From assembly GCF_000213055.1 (NCBI RefSeq), contig NZ_CM001165.1:2751445-2815444 (forward strand): DNA of 64,000 nucleotides. The letters are read 5' to 3'. Shown piece after piece: positions 48,709 through 57,674 of this stretch. The translations under genes and the position numbers were made by a program. The DNA comes from Streptomyces sp. Tu6071 (GTDB lineage Bacteria; Actinomycetota; Actinomycetes; Streptomycetales; Streptomycetaceae). Below the pieces are notes generated by a model. It was not told the DNA's origin, did no database searches, and saw only the letters and a program-made list of their open reading frames with translations. Positions within the stretch are counted from its first letter, which is position 1. The number at the start of each line of letters is the position of its first letter.

Positions 48709-51032
48709 GCCACCGGCCTCCGCTCGCTCTCGTTCCCGTTTCCGCCGAACGCCTCGTCCACGAGGCGCACTTCGCCGGTCAGCTCGGCCAGATCCTTGCC
48801 GCGCGGGGTTCCGCCCGCGTCGAGCACGCCGGTCCTGCGGAGCTTCTGCCAGCGCAGGCGGCCTCCCGTGAGCGCGGTGATCCAGGACTGGAGGAGGACC
48901 ACGTACATGAGCTGGCGGTACAGGATCTGCTGGAGCGGCAGCGAGACGAGGTGCGTCATGGGCTCCTTGTCGAGCCGGAAGGCGTACGCGGCGCACACGG
49001 CCTGGATCGCGAGGACGCCGAGCCAGGCGAGGAGCGTCTTCTGCGTGGGCCCGAACACGAGGCCGTACAACAGGAACACGTCGATGAGCGGGGCCAGCAG
49101 CGGGGCCAGGACCATGAAGAGCGAGACGAGCGGGAGGCCCACGCGGCCGAAACGGCCGGAGGGACCGCGTTCGAGGAAGGCGTGCCGGTGCTTCCAGATG
49201 GCCTGCATCGTGCCGTAGCTCCAGCGGTAGCGCTGGGACCACAACTGCGCGACGGATTCCGGGGCCTCGGTCCAGGCGCGGGCCTTCTCGGCGTAGACGA
49301 CGTGCCAGCCGTCGCGGTGGATCGCCATCGTGATGTCGGTGTCCTCGGCGAGGGTGTCCTCGCTCATGCCGCCGACGCGGGTGAGCGCGTCGCGGCGGAA
49401 GGCGCCGACCGCTCCGGGGATCGTCGGCATGCAGCGCAGCATGTCGTACATGCGGCGGTCGAGGTTGAAGCCCATGACGTACTCGATGTGCTGCCACGCC
49501 CCGATGAGCGAATCCCGGTTCCCCACCTTGGCGTTGCCCGCGACGGCGCCCACGCGCGGATCACCGAAGGGCTGCACCAGCTCGCGGACGGTCGCGGCCT
49601 CGAAGACGGTGTCGCCGTCCATCATCACGATGATGTCGTGCGAGGCGTGCGCGATGCCCCTGTTGAGCGCCGCCGGCTTGCCCGCGTTCTCCTGCCGCAC
49701 GACACGGACGCCCGGAAGGCCGAGGCGCTCCACGATGCCCGCCGTGTCGTCGGTCGAGCCGTCGTCGATCACGATGATCTCGACGGGGTGCGCGCTGCGG
49801 GTCAGGGACGTCACCGTCGCGGTGATGCACTTGGCCTCGTTGTACGCGGGCACGAGCACCGTCACCGGCTCGGTGACCGGCACGCCCCACGCGAAGCCGC
49901 GGCGGCGGGTGCGGCGCGCGTGCGCGAAGGAGAGGAGCAGCATGAGGCCGAAACGGGCGATGACGAGGCTGCCCGTGACGGCGAGGCCCGCGACGAGGAC
50001 GCCGGTGACGCTGTCCGACGCGGCCACGAGCCACACCCAGGCGCGGCCCTTCCACAGGTCGGGGCCGCTCACCGGGGCGAGCGCGCTGGGCGCGCCGAGC
50101 GCCTCGGTGAGGTTGGCGAACGTGTAGCCCTTGCCCTGGAGTTCGGGGAGGTAGCGGTCGAGTGCCGCGACGGTCTGGGCGCGGTTGCCGCCGGAGTCGT
50201 GCATGAGGACGACCGCGCCCTCACCCTCCTTCTTCGGCGTGGCGTTGGCGATGATCGCCCCGACCCCGGGTCGCTGCCAGTCCTCGCTGTCGTCGTTGTT
50301 GACGACGGTCAAGTAGCCGCGCGAGCCGATGTACTGGGTGACCGGCCACGACTTGTCGTCCATCGCGTCGGCGAAGGAGGAGTACGGGGGCCGGAAGAGC
50401 GAGGTCCGCACCCCGGCGGCGCCCGCGAGCGCGAGCTGGTTCTGCGACAGCTCCCAGTCGATGCGGGTCTTCGACTGGTAGGAGAGGTCGGGGTGGTTGA
50501 AGGTGTGCAGGCCGACCTCGTGCCCCTCGGCGACCATGCGGCGCACGAGTGCGGGGTAGCGGGAGGCCATCGTGCCGGTGACGAAGAAGGTGGCGTGCGC
50601 GTGGTGCTGCTTGAGCACGTCGAGCACGCGGGGCGTCCAGGTCGGGTCGGGGCCGTCGTCGAAGGTGAGGACGATGCGGTGGTCCGGTATCCGCAACGAC
50701 TTCTCCTTGCCGTCGCGCGTGTCGATGACCGGGCCGCCGTCGAGGATCTTCTCCGGCACCTTGTCGGTCGCCGCCTCGGGCCGGACGCGGTGATCGGCCA
50801 TGATCTCGCTGTGCACGTAGCCGCGCAGCATGAGCATCGCGACGACCGCGCAGAGGAAGAGGACGGGGAGGAGGTAGCGGAGCGGGAGGCCGCGCCTGCG
50901 GCGTCTGCGGGCAGCGGGGCGGGAGCGGGCACCGGAGCCGGTGCGGGGGCGGGTGCCGGGGCGGGTGCCGGAGCGGGTGCCGGAGCGGGTGGAGCCCGTG
51001 CGGGGGCGGGGTGGCCGGGAACGGTTGGCCAT
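48705..51032 (-). CDS. Polysaccharide deacetylase fused to a processive GT2 glycosyltransferase
   Basis: A 775-residue bifunctional membrane protein. After a basic N-terminus with S-G-T-R/P-G-T-R repeats and one membrane segment (residues 52-69) comes a NodB-type deacetylase: T-F-D-D-G-P-D (metal Asp125/126), H-T-F-N-H at 176-180, R-P-P-Y-S-S, and V-L-M-H-D-S-G. The C-terminal half is GT2: D-D-G-S-T-D-D-T, M-D-G-D-T, E-D-T-D-I and the processive Q-R-Y-R-W motif, then several membrane segments. Together it polymerises and de-N-acetylates an N-acetylhexosamine chain, much as PgaC and PgaB do separately. ATG 51032 is preferred to 51086. Confidence 0.88.
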   Translation of the reverse strand: MANRSRPPRPRTGSTRSGTRSGTRPGTRPRTGSGARSRPAARRRRRRGLPLRYLLPVLFLCAVVAMLMLRGYVHSEIMADHRVRPEAATDKVPEKILDGGPVIDTRDGKEKSLRIPDHRIVLTFDDGPDPTWTPRVLDVLKQHHAHATFFVTGTMASRYPALVRRMVAEGHEVGLHTFNHPDLSYQSKTRIDWELSQNQLALAGAAGVRTSLFRPPYSSFADAMDDKSWPVTQYIGSRGYLTVVNNDDSEDWQRPGVGAIIANATPKKEGEGAVVLMHDSGGNRAQTVAALDRYLPELQGKGYTFANLTEALGAPSALAPVSGPDLWKGRAWVWLVAASDSVTGVLVAGLAVTGSLVIARFGLMLLLSFAHARRTRRRGFAWGVPVTEPVTVLVPAYNEAKCITATVTSLTRSAHPVEIIVIDDGSTDDTAGIVERLGLPGVRVVRQENAGKPAALNRGIAHASHDIIVMMDGDTVFEAATVRELVQPFGDPRVGAVAGNAKVGNRDSLIGAWQHIEYVMGFNLDRRMYDMLRCMPTIPGAVGAFRRDALTRVGGMSEDTLAEDTDITMAIHRDGWHVVYAEKARAWTEAPESVAQLWSQRYRWSYGTMQAIWKHRHAFLERGPSGRFGRVGLPLVSLFMVLAPLLAPLIDVFLLYGLVFGPTQKTLLAWLGVLAIQAVCAAYAFRLDKEPMTHLVSLPLQQILYRQLMYVVLLQSWITALTGGRLRWQKLRRTGVLDAGGTPRGKDLAELTGEVRLVDEAFGGNGNESERRPVA

Positions 51033-51380
51033 GACGGTGAGCGGCCTTTCGGGGAGGGTTTCGCGGAAGGCGGGGACGTCTTTCACGAGAGGTACGGGAG
51101 TGAGCGGGCAGGGGAGGGCGCGGCGGCGGCCCTCGGCTGCCGCTTCCGGCCGTCACCGGGCGGGGCTGACGGGGCGGCCGAGCGGGCACACCGGGAGGCG
51201 AGACCGGGCGGGGAGATCGGGGGCGGGGAGACCGGGTGAGGAGATCGGGCAGGGAGATCGGGGCAGGGCAGTCAGGCAGGGCGGCCTGAGCGATCACGCG
51301 ACCCGGCCGACCGGGGCAGGGGCGGGGCGACCGCACGGGGCGACCGACCGGCCGTCCCGCACCGCCTCGCCGTACCGCCC
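51033..51380. other. Intergenic region with GGGGAGATCGGG-type repeats
   Basis: A 348-base stretch inside the glycan operon. Short direct repeats of GGGGAGA(T/C)CGGG occur around 51190-51280. No gene is supported. The gap is long for an operon, so the deacetylase-GT2 gene may have its own promoter. Confidence 0.5.
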
Positions 51381-52496
51381 TCAGACCGCCGCGAAGAGCA
51401 CGAGGCCCGGCCCCGTCGTCGGCCCCGGCGCACCCACGTCGCCCGAACCGCCGGTACCGGCAGCACCGTCGGCACCGCCGGCCCCGCCCCCCGGAGCCCC
51501 CGGGTCAGCCGGGTCCGGCGTGCCCTCGCGCGGGGTGCCGTGGCCCTCGCCCGGTGCGGGCGGGTCCGGGAGGGGGGTCTCGCCGCCGGTCTGGGGCGAG
51601 GTGCCGCCGGTCTCGCCCCCGCCGGGGGTCTCGCCGCCGCCCGGCCCCGTACCGGGGTCCGTGCCGCCGGTGCCCGTGCCGGGGCCCGGGTCCGTGCCGC
51701 CGGGGCCCGTACCGGGATCGGTGCTGCCCGTGCCGCCGCCGGGCGTCGTGCCCGCCCCCGTGCCGGGGCCCGGGTCCGCGCCGCCGGGGCCCGTACCGGG
51801 CTGCCCGCTCCCCGTGCCGGAGCCCGGCTTCGGGCCGCCCGAGCCGGTGCCGGTGCCCGGCCCCGTGCCCGTACCGCCGCTCGGCTTCGCGCCCGGTGAG
51901 GAACCGCCGCCGCCCGGGGACGGCTTGGCCGCGCCGGGCGTGCCGCCCTTGCCCGGCGCCTTGCCGGTGCCGGGGGCCGTGCCCGCGCCGGGCAGCTTCG
52001 GGATGTCCGGGATGCCGGGGGTGCCGGGCAGGCCCGGCAGTCCCGTACGGCCCGGGAGGCCGGGGACGAGGGCGGCCGGGAGCACGGGCGGGGCGGCGTC
52101 GGCGCCCGCCCCCGCGTCCGTCGCGCTCTCGACGCCCGTGCTCGGCGGCGGTGAGGGCTTGACCTTGTCCGCGTGTGCCTTCGCCGCCGGTTGCGGCAGC
52201 GGCAGCCAGGGCGCGTCCGAGTTGCCCGAGACGAGCGTGGCGCAGATGACGGCCGCGTAGGCCCCGCAGGCCAGGCCGAGACCGAGGCCGAGCCTGCGGT
52301 AGCGGCGGCTGCGGCGCCCGGACGCGTCGACGAAGACGGGCCCTTCGGCGCCGTCCCCGCCCGGTCCGGGACGGGTGCCGGTGCCGTCCTGCGCCGGAAG
52401 GTCGGCCGACCGGCGGCCGAGGCTGTCGAGATCGACGGTCACGCCCTGCGGCTCGTGACTACGTCCCGTGCTGACGTCTTCTCGCCAAGTTTCCAC
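51381..52496 (-). CDS. Gly/Pro-rich membrane-anchored protein of the surface-glycan operon
   Basis: A 371-residue protein with a 70-residue charged cytoplasmic part, one membrane segment (L-G-L-G-L-G-L-A-C-G-A-Y-A-A-V-I-C), and an extracellular tail of about 270 residues dominated by Gly, Pro and Thr (P-G-T-G-x-G repeats). No catalytic domain. The tail is likely unfolded and wall-spanning. It is upstream of the deacetylase-GT2 and acyltransferase genes on the same strand. It may help guide or anchor the glycan. Confidence 0.75.
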   Translation of the reverse strand: METWREDVSTGRSHEPQGVTVDLDSLGRRSADLPAQDGTGTRPGPGGDGAEGPVFVDASGRRSRRYRRLGLGLGLACGAYAAVICATLVSGNSDAPWLPLPQPAAKAHADKVKPSPPPSTGVESATDAGAGADAAPPVLPAALVPGLPGRTGLPGLPGTPGIPDIPKLPGAGTAPGTGKAPGKGGTPGAAKPSPGGGGSSPGAKPSGGTGTGPGTGTGSGGPKPGSGTGSGQPGTGPGGADPGPGTGAGTTPGGGTGSTDPGTGPGGTDPGPGTGTGGTDPGTGPGGGETPGGGETGGTSPQTGGETPLPDPPAPGEGHGTPREGTPDPADPGAPGGGAGGADGAAGTGGSGDVGAPGPTTGPGLVLFAAV

Positions 52497-52642
52497 GATG
52501 TGCGCACTTCCCCCATTGAGCTGGTACGGGTGCGCGGGCGACCCGGGCGCCGCCCCTCACCGGACCGGGCCCCCACCCGGTCCGAGCGCCCCCCATTTGT
52601 CCCACCGCGCCCGGAAGAGCAAGGTAACGCGTGGACTCAGGC

Positions 52643-53626
52643 TCAAACTGCCTCTTGTGCAGGACTCGTCATGATGAGTGCATCTTTGGTCGGAAGCCAT
52701 GCGAAAGGTGGCCGAATAAGCCATGATTCGGCGCCCGCGAGGGCGGTCGCGGCCTCGCGCAGCACGTCGAGCCCCGGATGCCGCCGCCCCGCGCGCCACA
52801 CGAGCGAGACGGGCGAGAGCGGTACGGGCTCGACGAGCGGCCTCAGCACGCTCCCCGCGAGCGCGGGCAGCCCGGTCACCGAGAGCACGGGCCGCCGCTT
52901 CTCGGCCATGACGCGCGCGAACTCGGCCTCGCCGACGACGAGCGGCGCGGGCGGGGCGAGCGCGATGCCGTACGGGGCGAACAACTCCTCGGCCAGAGCG
53001 GTCCATTCGGCCGTACGGGCGTTGCCCGCGCCCGCGTAGACCTCCTCGCCCGCGAGCGCGGCCATGGGGACCTCGGGCAGTGCGGCCAGGGGGTGGCCCG
53101 CGGGCAGAACGATGCCCATGCGCTCGTAGGCGACGGGCTGGTGGCCGAGTCCGGCGGCGAGCGCGGGCGGCAGTCCGGCGAAGCGGCCGAAGGAGGCGTC
53201 GAGGCGCCCCGCGTGGATCTCGGCGGCGGCGTGCGTGAGCCCGCTCTCGTACCGGACGACGAGTTCGGCGCCGGGGGCCGCGAGGGTGCGCGCGTGCGCG
53301 ACGACGCGTTCGCCGAGCAGCCCGGGGCTGTTGACGTCGACGAGGAGCGGGCCCGGCGTCGCGAAGGCGGCGCGGAGCGCGTCGTGCGCGTCGAGGAGGC
53401 GGCGGGCGAGCGGGACGAGGCGTTCGCCCTCGGGCGTGAGGACGACGCTGCGCGTGGAACGCACGAACAACTGCGCGCCCAACTCCCGCTCCAGGCGCCG
53501 CACATCGCGGCTCAGCGCCTGCTGGGCGAGGTAGAGGCGGGCGGCGGCGCGGGTGAAGTGCAGCTCGTCGGCGACGGCGAGGAAGGCGCGCAACAGGCGT
53601 GGCGGGACATCGGCTTGGGGAGGCAC
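52643..53626 (-). CDS. LysR-family transcriptional regulator
   Basis: A 327-residue regulator. Residues about 8-65 are the LysR helix-turn-helix: L-L-R-A-F-L-A-V-A-D-E-L-H-F-T-R-A-A, A-Q-Q-A-L-S-R-D-V-R-R-L-E. The C-terminal two-lobe effector domain follows. It is divergent from the MFS gene at 53834, with a repeat-rich spacer between them, the usual layout for LysR control of a neighbour. The start is GTG 53626. Confidence 0.9.
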   Translation of the reverse strand: MPPQADVPPRLLRAFLAVADELHFTRAAARLYLAQQALSRDVRRLERELGAQLFVRSTRSVVLTPEGERLVPLARRLLDAHDALRAAFATPGPLLVDVNSPGLLGERVVAHARTLAAPGAELVVRYESGLTHAAAEIHAGRLDASFGRFAGLPPALAAGLGHQPVAYERMGIVLPAGHPLAALPEVPMAALAGEEVYAGAGNARTAEWTALAEELFAPYGIALAPPAPLVVGEAEFARVMAEKRRPVLSVTGLPALAGSVLRPLVEPVPLSPVSLVWRAGRRHPGLDVLREAATALAGAESWLIRPPFAWLPTKDALIMTSPAQEAV

Positions 53627-53640
53627 GCCGTGAACCTAGC

Positions 53641-53765
53641 CGGTGACGCGTCCGCGTTGGCGTGCCCGTATTCACGCGTCCGCGTTGACGTCGCCCGCAT
53701 TGACGGCACCCGCCTTGACGGCGCCCCGGGTTGGCGCGTCCGCATTGACGCGCCGCAATTGACAA
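53641..53765. repeat. Degenerate CGCGTTGACG-type repeats between the LysR and MFS genes
   Basis: About seven copies of CC(C/G)C(A/G)TTGACG(G/C) or close variants, spaced about 15-20 bases, fill the divergent spacer. Repeated TTGAC cores could be promoter or regulator sites, or simply a tandem expansion. Confidence 0.6.
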
Positions 53766-53833
53766 CGCGCGGCGGTGAATCGGGGCGGAAGAGGTGTTGG
53801 ACCCGCGACGGTCCGCGCCCCGAGCCTGGGGAC

Positions 53834-55183
53834 ATGCCGATCCTCTTCCGGGGCGCCTCGCCGTGGGCCCCCTACCGCGCCCTGCTCGCCCTCCCCTCCG
53901 CGCGCCTCTTCACCGCCGCGGGCGCCGTGGCGCGGCTCCCCTCGGCGATGTGCGGCGTGAGCACGGTGCTGCTCGTGGCGCGGGCGCACGGCTCGTACGG
54001 GCTCGCGGGCGCCGTGTCGGCGGCGGGGCTGCTCGCGACGGCGCTCGCCGGGCCGTGGACGGCGCGGCTCACGGACCGGCACGGACAGCGGCGCGTCGCG
54101 CCGTGGGCGGCGGCGCTCGCGGCGCTCGGGCTGCTCGGGCTCGTGCTGTGCGTGCGGTACGGGGCGCCGGTGTGGACGTACTTCGCGACGTACGCGCTCC
54201 TCGGTTGCGCGCCGAACACGGGCGCGATGGCGCGGGCGCGCTGGGCCCGCCTGCTGCGCGCGTCCGAGGGCGCCCGGCCGACCCCGGGGGGCTCCCGGCT
54301 GAACGGCGCGGCGAACGCCCTGGAACAGGTCGTCGACGAACTCTGCTTCACCCTCGGGCCCGTCCTCGCGGTGCTGCTCGCGACGTCCTTCGCCCCGGCG
54401 GCCGGGCTGCTCACGGCGGCGGGGCTGCTCCTCGGCGGGACGCTCGCCTTCGTCGCGGCGGGCGAGGGCCGGGGCCCCGCGCCCGGGGCGGGGAGCGCGG
54501 CGGGGCGGCTGCCGTGGCGGGGGCTCGCGCCGCTGCTGCGCTGCTTCGCGGGCACCGGCGTCGTCTTCGGGTCCCTGGAGGTGACGACGGTGAGCGGCAC
54601 GGGGGGCGCCGCCGGGGTGCTGCTCGGCGTGCAGGCGGCGGGCTCGGGCCTCGCGGGGCTCGCTCTCGGCGCGTACGGAAGGCCACTCCGCCTCGGCCGC
54701 TGCCTCGCCCTCATGGCGGCGCTGCTCCTGCTGCCGCCGCTGTGCGCGGCGACGACGGACGCGGCATGGCCCCTGGCCCCCGCGCTCCTCCTCATCGGCA
54801 CGGCGACGGCCCCCGTGATGATCACCGCCATGAACACCCTGCACGTCCGCGTCCCCGCGCACCGCCTCACGGAGGCGATGAGCTGGGCGGTGACCGCGAT
54901 CCTCGCGGGCTCCTCGGCGGGAGCGACAGCGGCGGGCCACCTGGCGGACGGCCCCCACCCGTGGCTGGGGTACGCGATCCCCCCGATGGCGGCGGCGGGG
55001 GCGTGGCTGGCGGTACGGGCCGGATCGCGCGAGCGGCAGGCCCCGCACCGTCGGCGGCCCACCCGCACGGCAGGCCCGTACGCCGGCGAACGGGGCAGCT
55101 CACGAGCGGAAGGTCACCCCCCGCACGGCACCCACCGGCCCCACGTCATGAGCCGACCCGCCGACCCCACGTGCCACGGGTAG
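53834..55183 (+). CDS. MFS transporter divergent from the LysR gene
   Basis: A 449-residue transporter. The loop between segments 2 and 3 reads T-D-R-H-G-Q-R-R. About 12 hydrophobic segments are followed by a Pro/Arg-rich cytoplasmic tail of about 50 residues. ATG 53834 has GGGG close upstream and little leader. It converges on the PTM P450 gene. It could export the PTM product, but the LysR pairing suggests its own regulation. Confidence 0.8.
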   Translation: MPILFRGASPWAPYRALLALPSARLFTAAGAVARLPSAMCGVSTVLLVARAHGSYGLAGAVSAAGLLATALAGPWTARLTDRHGQRRVAPWAAALAALGLLGLVLCVRYGAPVWTYFATYALLGCAPNTGAMARARWARLLRASEGARPTPGGSRLNGAANALEQVVDELCFTLGPVLAVLLATSFAPAAGLLTAAGLLLGGTLAFVAAGEGRGPAPGAGSAAGRLPWRGLAPLLRCFAGTGVVFGSLEVTTVSGTGGAAGVLLGVQAAGSGLAGLALGAYGRPLRLGRCLALMAALLLLPPLCAATTDAAWPLAPALLLIGTATAPVMITAMNTLHVRVPAHRLTEAMSWAVTAILAGSSAGATAAGHLADGPHPWLGYAIPPMAAAGAWLAVRAGSRERQAPHRRRPTRTAGPYAGERGSSRAEGHPPHGTHRPHVMSRPADPTCHG

Positions 55184-55353
55184 CCGGGCTCGCGGTTGCC
55201 GCCGGGGGCAGGGCGAGGCGGGCTCGCGGTTGCCATGCCGTTGCCACGCCGCACCCGAGCGGCGTGACCGTCGATCCCGGCCCACGGGAGCAAGTCCCGC
55301 TCCGGCCCCGCCCCAAGCACGCCCCGCCACCACCCACGAGCCAAGCCCCCCCC

Positions 55354-56535
55354 TCACCCCACCGCCATCAGCCTCTTCGGCCCCCGCGAGGTCGTCCCGA
55401 GCCGCCACTCCACTCCCCCGTCGCCCGGGACGAGTCGCAGTTCGGGGAGGCGGGTCGCGAGGCGGTTCAGGGCGGTGCGGAGTTCGAGGCGGGCGAGCCA
55501 GGCGCCCATGCAGTAGTGCGGGCCGCCGCCGAAGGCGAGCGTGGGGGCAGGGAGTTCGCGGAAGAGGTCGTCGGTCTCGGCGGGCGGGAAGACCTCGGGG
55601 TCGCGGTTGGCCGCCACGATGTCGGCCACGACGATCGCGCCCGCCGGGACGCGGACGCCGCCGAGGTCGGTGTCGGCGACGCAGCGGCGCAGGCTGCCGG
55701 GGTCCTCGCCGAGGGGGACGAGGTGGAGGAGCCGGTCGGCGGCGAGTCCCGCCGCGTCGACGTCGGTGAGGCGCGGCCAGGCATCGCGGCGTTCGCCGAG
55801 GAGGTAGAGGAGCACGTTGCCGAGCATCGTCATGGTGCTGTCGTGCCCGCCCACGACCATCCCGCAGACGAGGCGCACGAGTTGGGACTCCGGGATGCCG
55901 CCCTCGGCGTCGGCGGCACGCACGATGCCGCTCACGAGGTCGTCGCCGGGCTCCTTGCGCCGCAGCGCGAGGAGTTCGCCGCCGAAGCTCGTGAAGTCGG
56001 CGAGTCCGGACTCGACTTCGGCCGCCGAGTGCGAGCCGTCCGTGAAGGCCAGGTCGCTCCAGTAGCCGATCTTCTCCCATGCGTCCCCTTCGAGGCCCAG
56101 GAGCCGGGTGATGACGGTGACGGGGAGCGGCCGGGCGAGTCCGGAGACGAGGTCGAGGGGGCCCTCGTGCCGGACGAGCCCGTCGAGCAGTTCCTCGACC
56201 GTCGCGGTGATCCACGGCTCCCAGCGGGCCACCGCGCGCGGCGTGAAGGCGCGGCCGACCGTGCGGCGCAGCCGCAGGTGCTCGGGGCCGTCCTGGTTGA
56301 AGAGGAGTTCGGGGTCGTCGACGATGCCGCCGCCGCTCGGCCGGTCGTCGTGCTCCTCGGCGTAGAGCGCGGCCCGGGTGAAGCCCCCTCCGCCGAGGAC
56401 TTCGCGGACGTCCGCGTATCTGCTCACGCGCCACGCCGCCGCCCCGTCGGGCAGGACGACCGGGTGCGGGGCCGCGCAGGGTGCGCTGGGGATGCGGTGC
56501 AGCGGGGGCAGGGGGGCGGGGAGGGTACTGGTCAC
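55354..56535 (-). CDS. ftdF: Cytochrome P450 of the PTM cluster (FtdF/IkaD-type)
   Basis: A 393-residue P450. The I-helix oxygen motif is V-V-G-G-H-D-S-T and the haem Cys is Cys342 in F-G-G-G-P-H-Y-C-M-G. No membrane anchor, as in bacterial soluble P450s. GGAAGG lies 6 bases before GTG 56535. It is the last gene of the operon after the alcohol dehydrogenase-type gene. In known PTM pathways this P450 oxidises the finished polycycle. Confidence 0.88.
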   Translation of the reverse strand: MTSTLPAPLPPLHRIPSAPCAAPHPVVLPDGAAAWRVSRYADVREVLGGGGFTRAALYAEEHDDRPSGGGIVDDPELLFNQDGPEHLRLRRTVGRAFTPRAVARWEPWITATVEELLDGLVRHEGPLDLVSGLARPLPVTVITRLLGLEGDAWEKIGYWSDLAFTDGSHSAAEVESGLADFTSFGGELLALRRKEPGDDLVSGIVRAADAEGGIPESQLVRLVCGMVVGGHDSTMTMLGNVLLYLLGERRDAWPRLTDVDAAGLAADRLLHLVPLGEDPGSLRRCVADTDLGGVRVPAGAIVVADIVAANRDPEVFPPAETDDLFRELPAPTLAFGGGPHYCMGAWLARLELRTALNRLATRLPELRLVPGDGGVEWRLGTTSRGPKRLMAVG

Positions 56536-56618
56536 GACGGACCTTCCGGGAGGGGAGCCGGGGGGAGCGGGAGCGGGCGAGCCCCCGGGCGGCCCCCGCT
56601 CCCCGGCGGGCCCGCCGC

Positions 56619-57674
56619 TCACAACTCCACCAGCACCTTCCCCCGGTTCGCCTCGCGCGCGCCGTAGAGGCTCTGGTACGCCTGGGGGATCGCGTCGAAG
56701 CCCTCGTACACCGTCTGGTCGCTCACGACCTCGGCGCGCCGGATGCTGCCGCCCAGTTCCTCGTGCAGCGCCTGCCAGTTGGCGTCGGTGAACCACTCGA
56801 TGGAGAAGATCCCGCGGATCGTGGTGCGGGGGAACATGATGTACGGGAAGAGGCGGGGCCCGACCGCCTCGCCGCCCACCTGCGTGGCCCACTGCCAGCA
56901 CACCGCGACGCGGCTGTCCACGGTGAGCATCGAGAAGACGGCGTCCGTGACGGCGCCGCCGAGGTTGTCGAAGTAGCGGTCGACGCCGTCCGGGGCCGCG
57001 GCCTCCAGGGCGGCGCGGATCGACTCGGGGCTGTCGCCGTGGCGGTAGAGGATGACCTCGTCGAAGCCGAGTCCGCGCAGGTAGTCGCGTTTCACGGGGC
57101 TCGACGTCGTGCCGACGACGCGGGCGCCCGCGCGGCGCGCGAGCTGCCCGGCGAGGGCGCCGACCGCGCCGGAGGCGCCGCTGATGACGAGGGTCTGACC
57201 GGGGCGCACGTCGAGGAACTTGCCGAGCGTGCCCCACGCGGTCATCCCGGGCCCGCCCATCGCGCCGAGCGCCGTCGAGAGCGGCAGCCCTTCGTCGTAC
57301 CACTCGGGCCGCAGCCGCCGGTAGGCGGGGAAGACCATCGGGAAGGTCCCGGTCGCCCACAGCTCGGGCTTCCCGTCGCTCACCAGGTGCGAGCGCCAGC
57401 CTCCGTACCCCTGCACCAACTCACCCTCGCGGAAAGGGGCTTCGGGCCCGGCTTCGAGCACTTCCATGATCGTGTCGGCGCCCATGTGCGCGCCGATCGG
57501 GGTGTCGAGCGTGATGCCCTGGAGATACGGGTCGACCGAGACGTACCGCGTGCGCAGGAGCATCTGGTGCGGCGCGAGGTCGACGGCGATGTCCTCGTCC
57601 ACGCGCTCGTAGACGCGGGAGACGTCCGGGGTGCCCTTGACGTGCTCGCGGACGACCCACTTGCTGATCTTCAC
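56619..57674 (-). CDS. ftdE: Zinc-free MDR reductase of the PTM cluster (FtdE/IkaC-type cyclase)
   Basis: A 351-residue medium-chain reductase without zinc ligands. Motifs are G-A-S-G-A-V-G-A-L-A-G-Q (NADPH binding) and Y-F-D-N-L-G-G. AGGAGG precedes GTG 57674, and this GTG overlaps the stop of the upstream oxidoreductase gene. In ikarugamycin the homologous enzyme closes the inner ring by reductive attack. A similar ring-closing role is inferred here from cluster order. Confidence 0.88.
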   Translation of the reverse strand: MKISKWVVREHVKGTPDVSRVYERVDEDIAVDLAPHQMLLRTRYVSVDPYLQGITLDTPIGAHMGADTIMEVLEAGPEAPFREGELVQGYGGWRSHLVSDGKPELWATGTFPMVFPAYRRLRPEWYDEGLPLSTALGAMGGPGMTAWGTLGKFLDVRPGQTLVISGASGAVGALAGQLARRAGARVVGTTSSPVKRDYLRGLGFDEVILYRHGDSPESIRAALEAAAPDGVDRYFDNLGGAVTDAVFSMLTVDSRVAVCWQWATQVGGEAVGPRLFPYIMFPRTTIRGIFSIEWFTDANWQALHEELGGSIRRAEVVSDQTVYEGFDAIPQAYQSLYGAREANRGKVLVEL

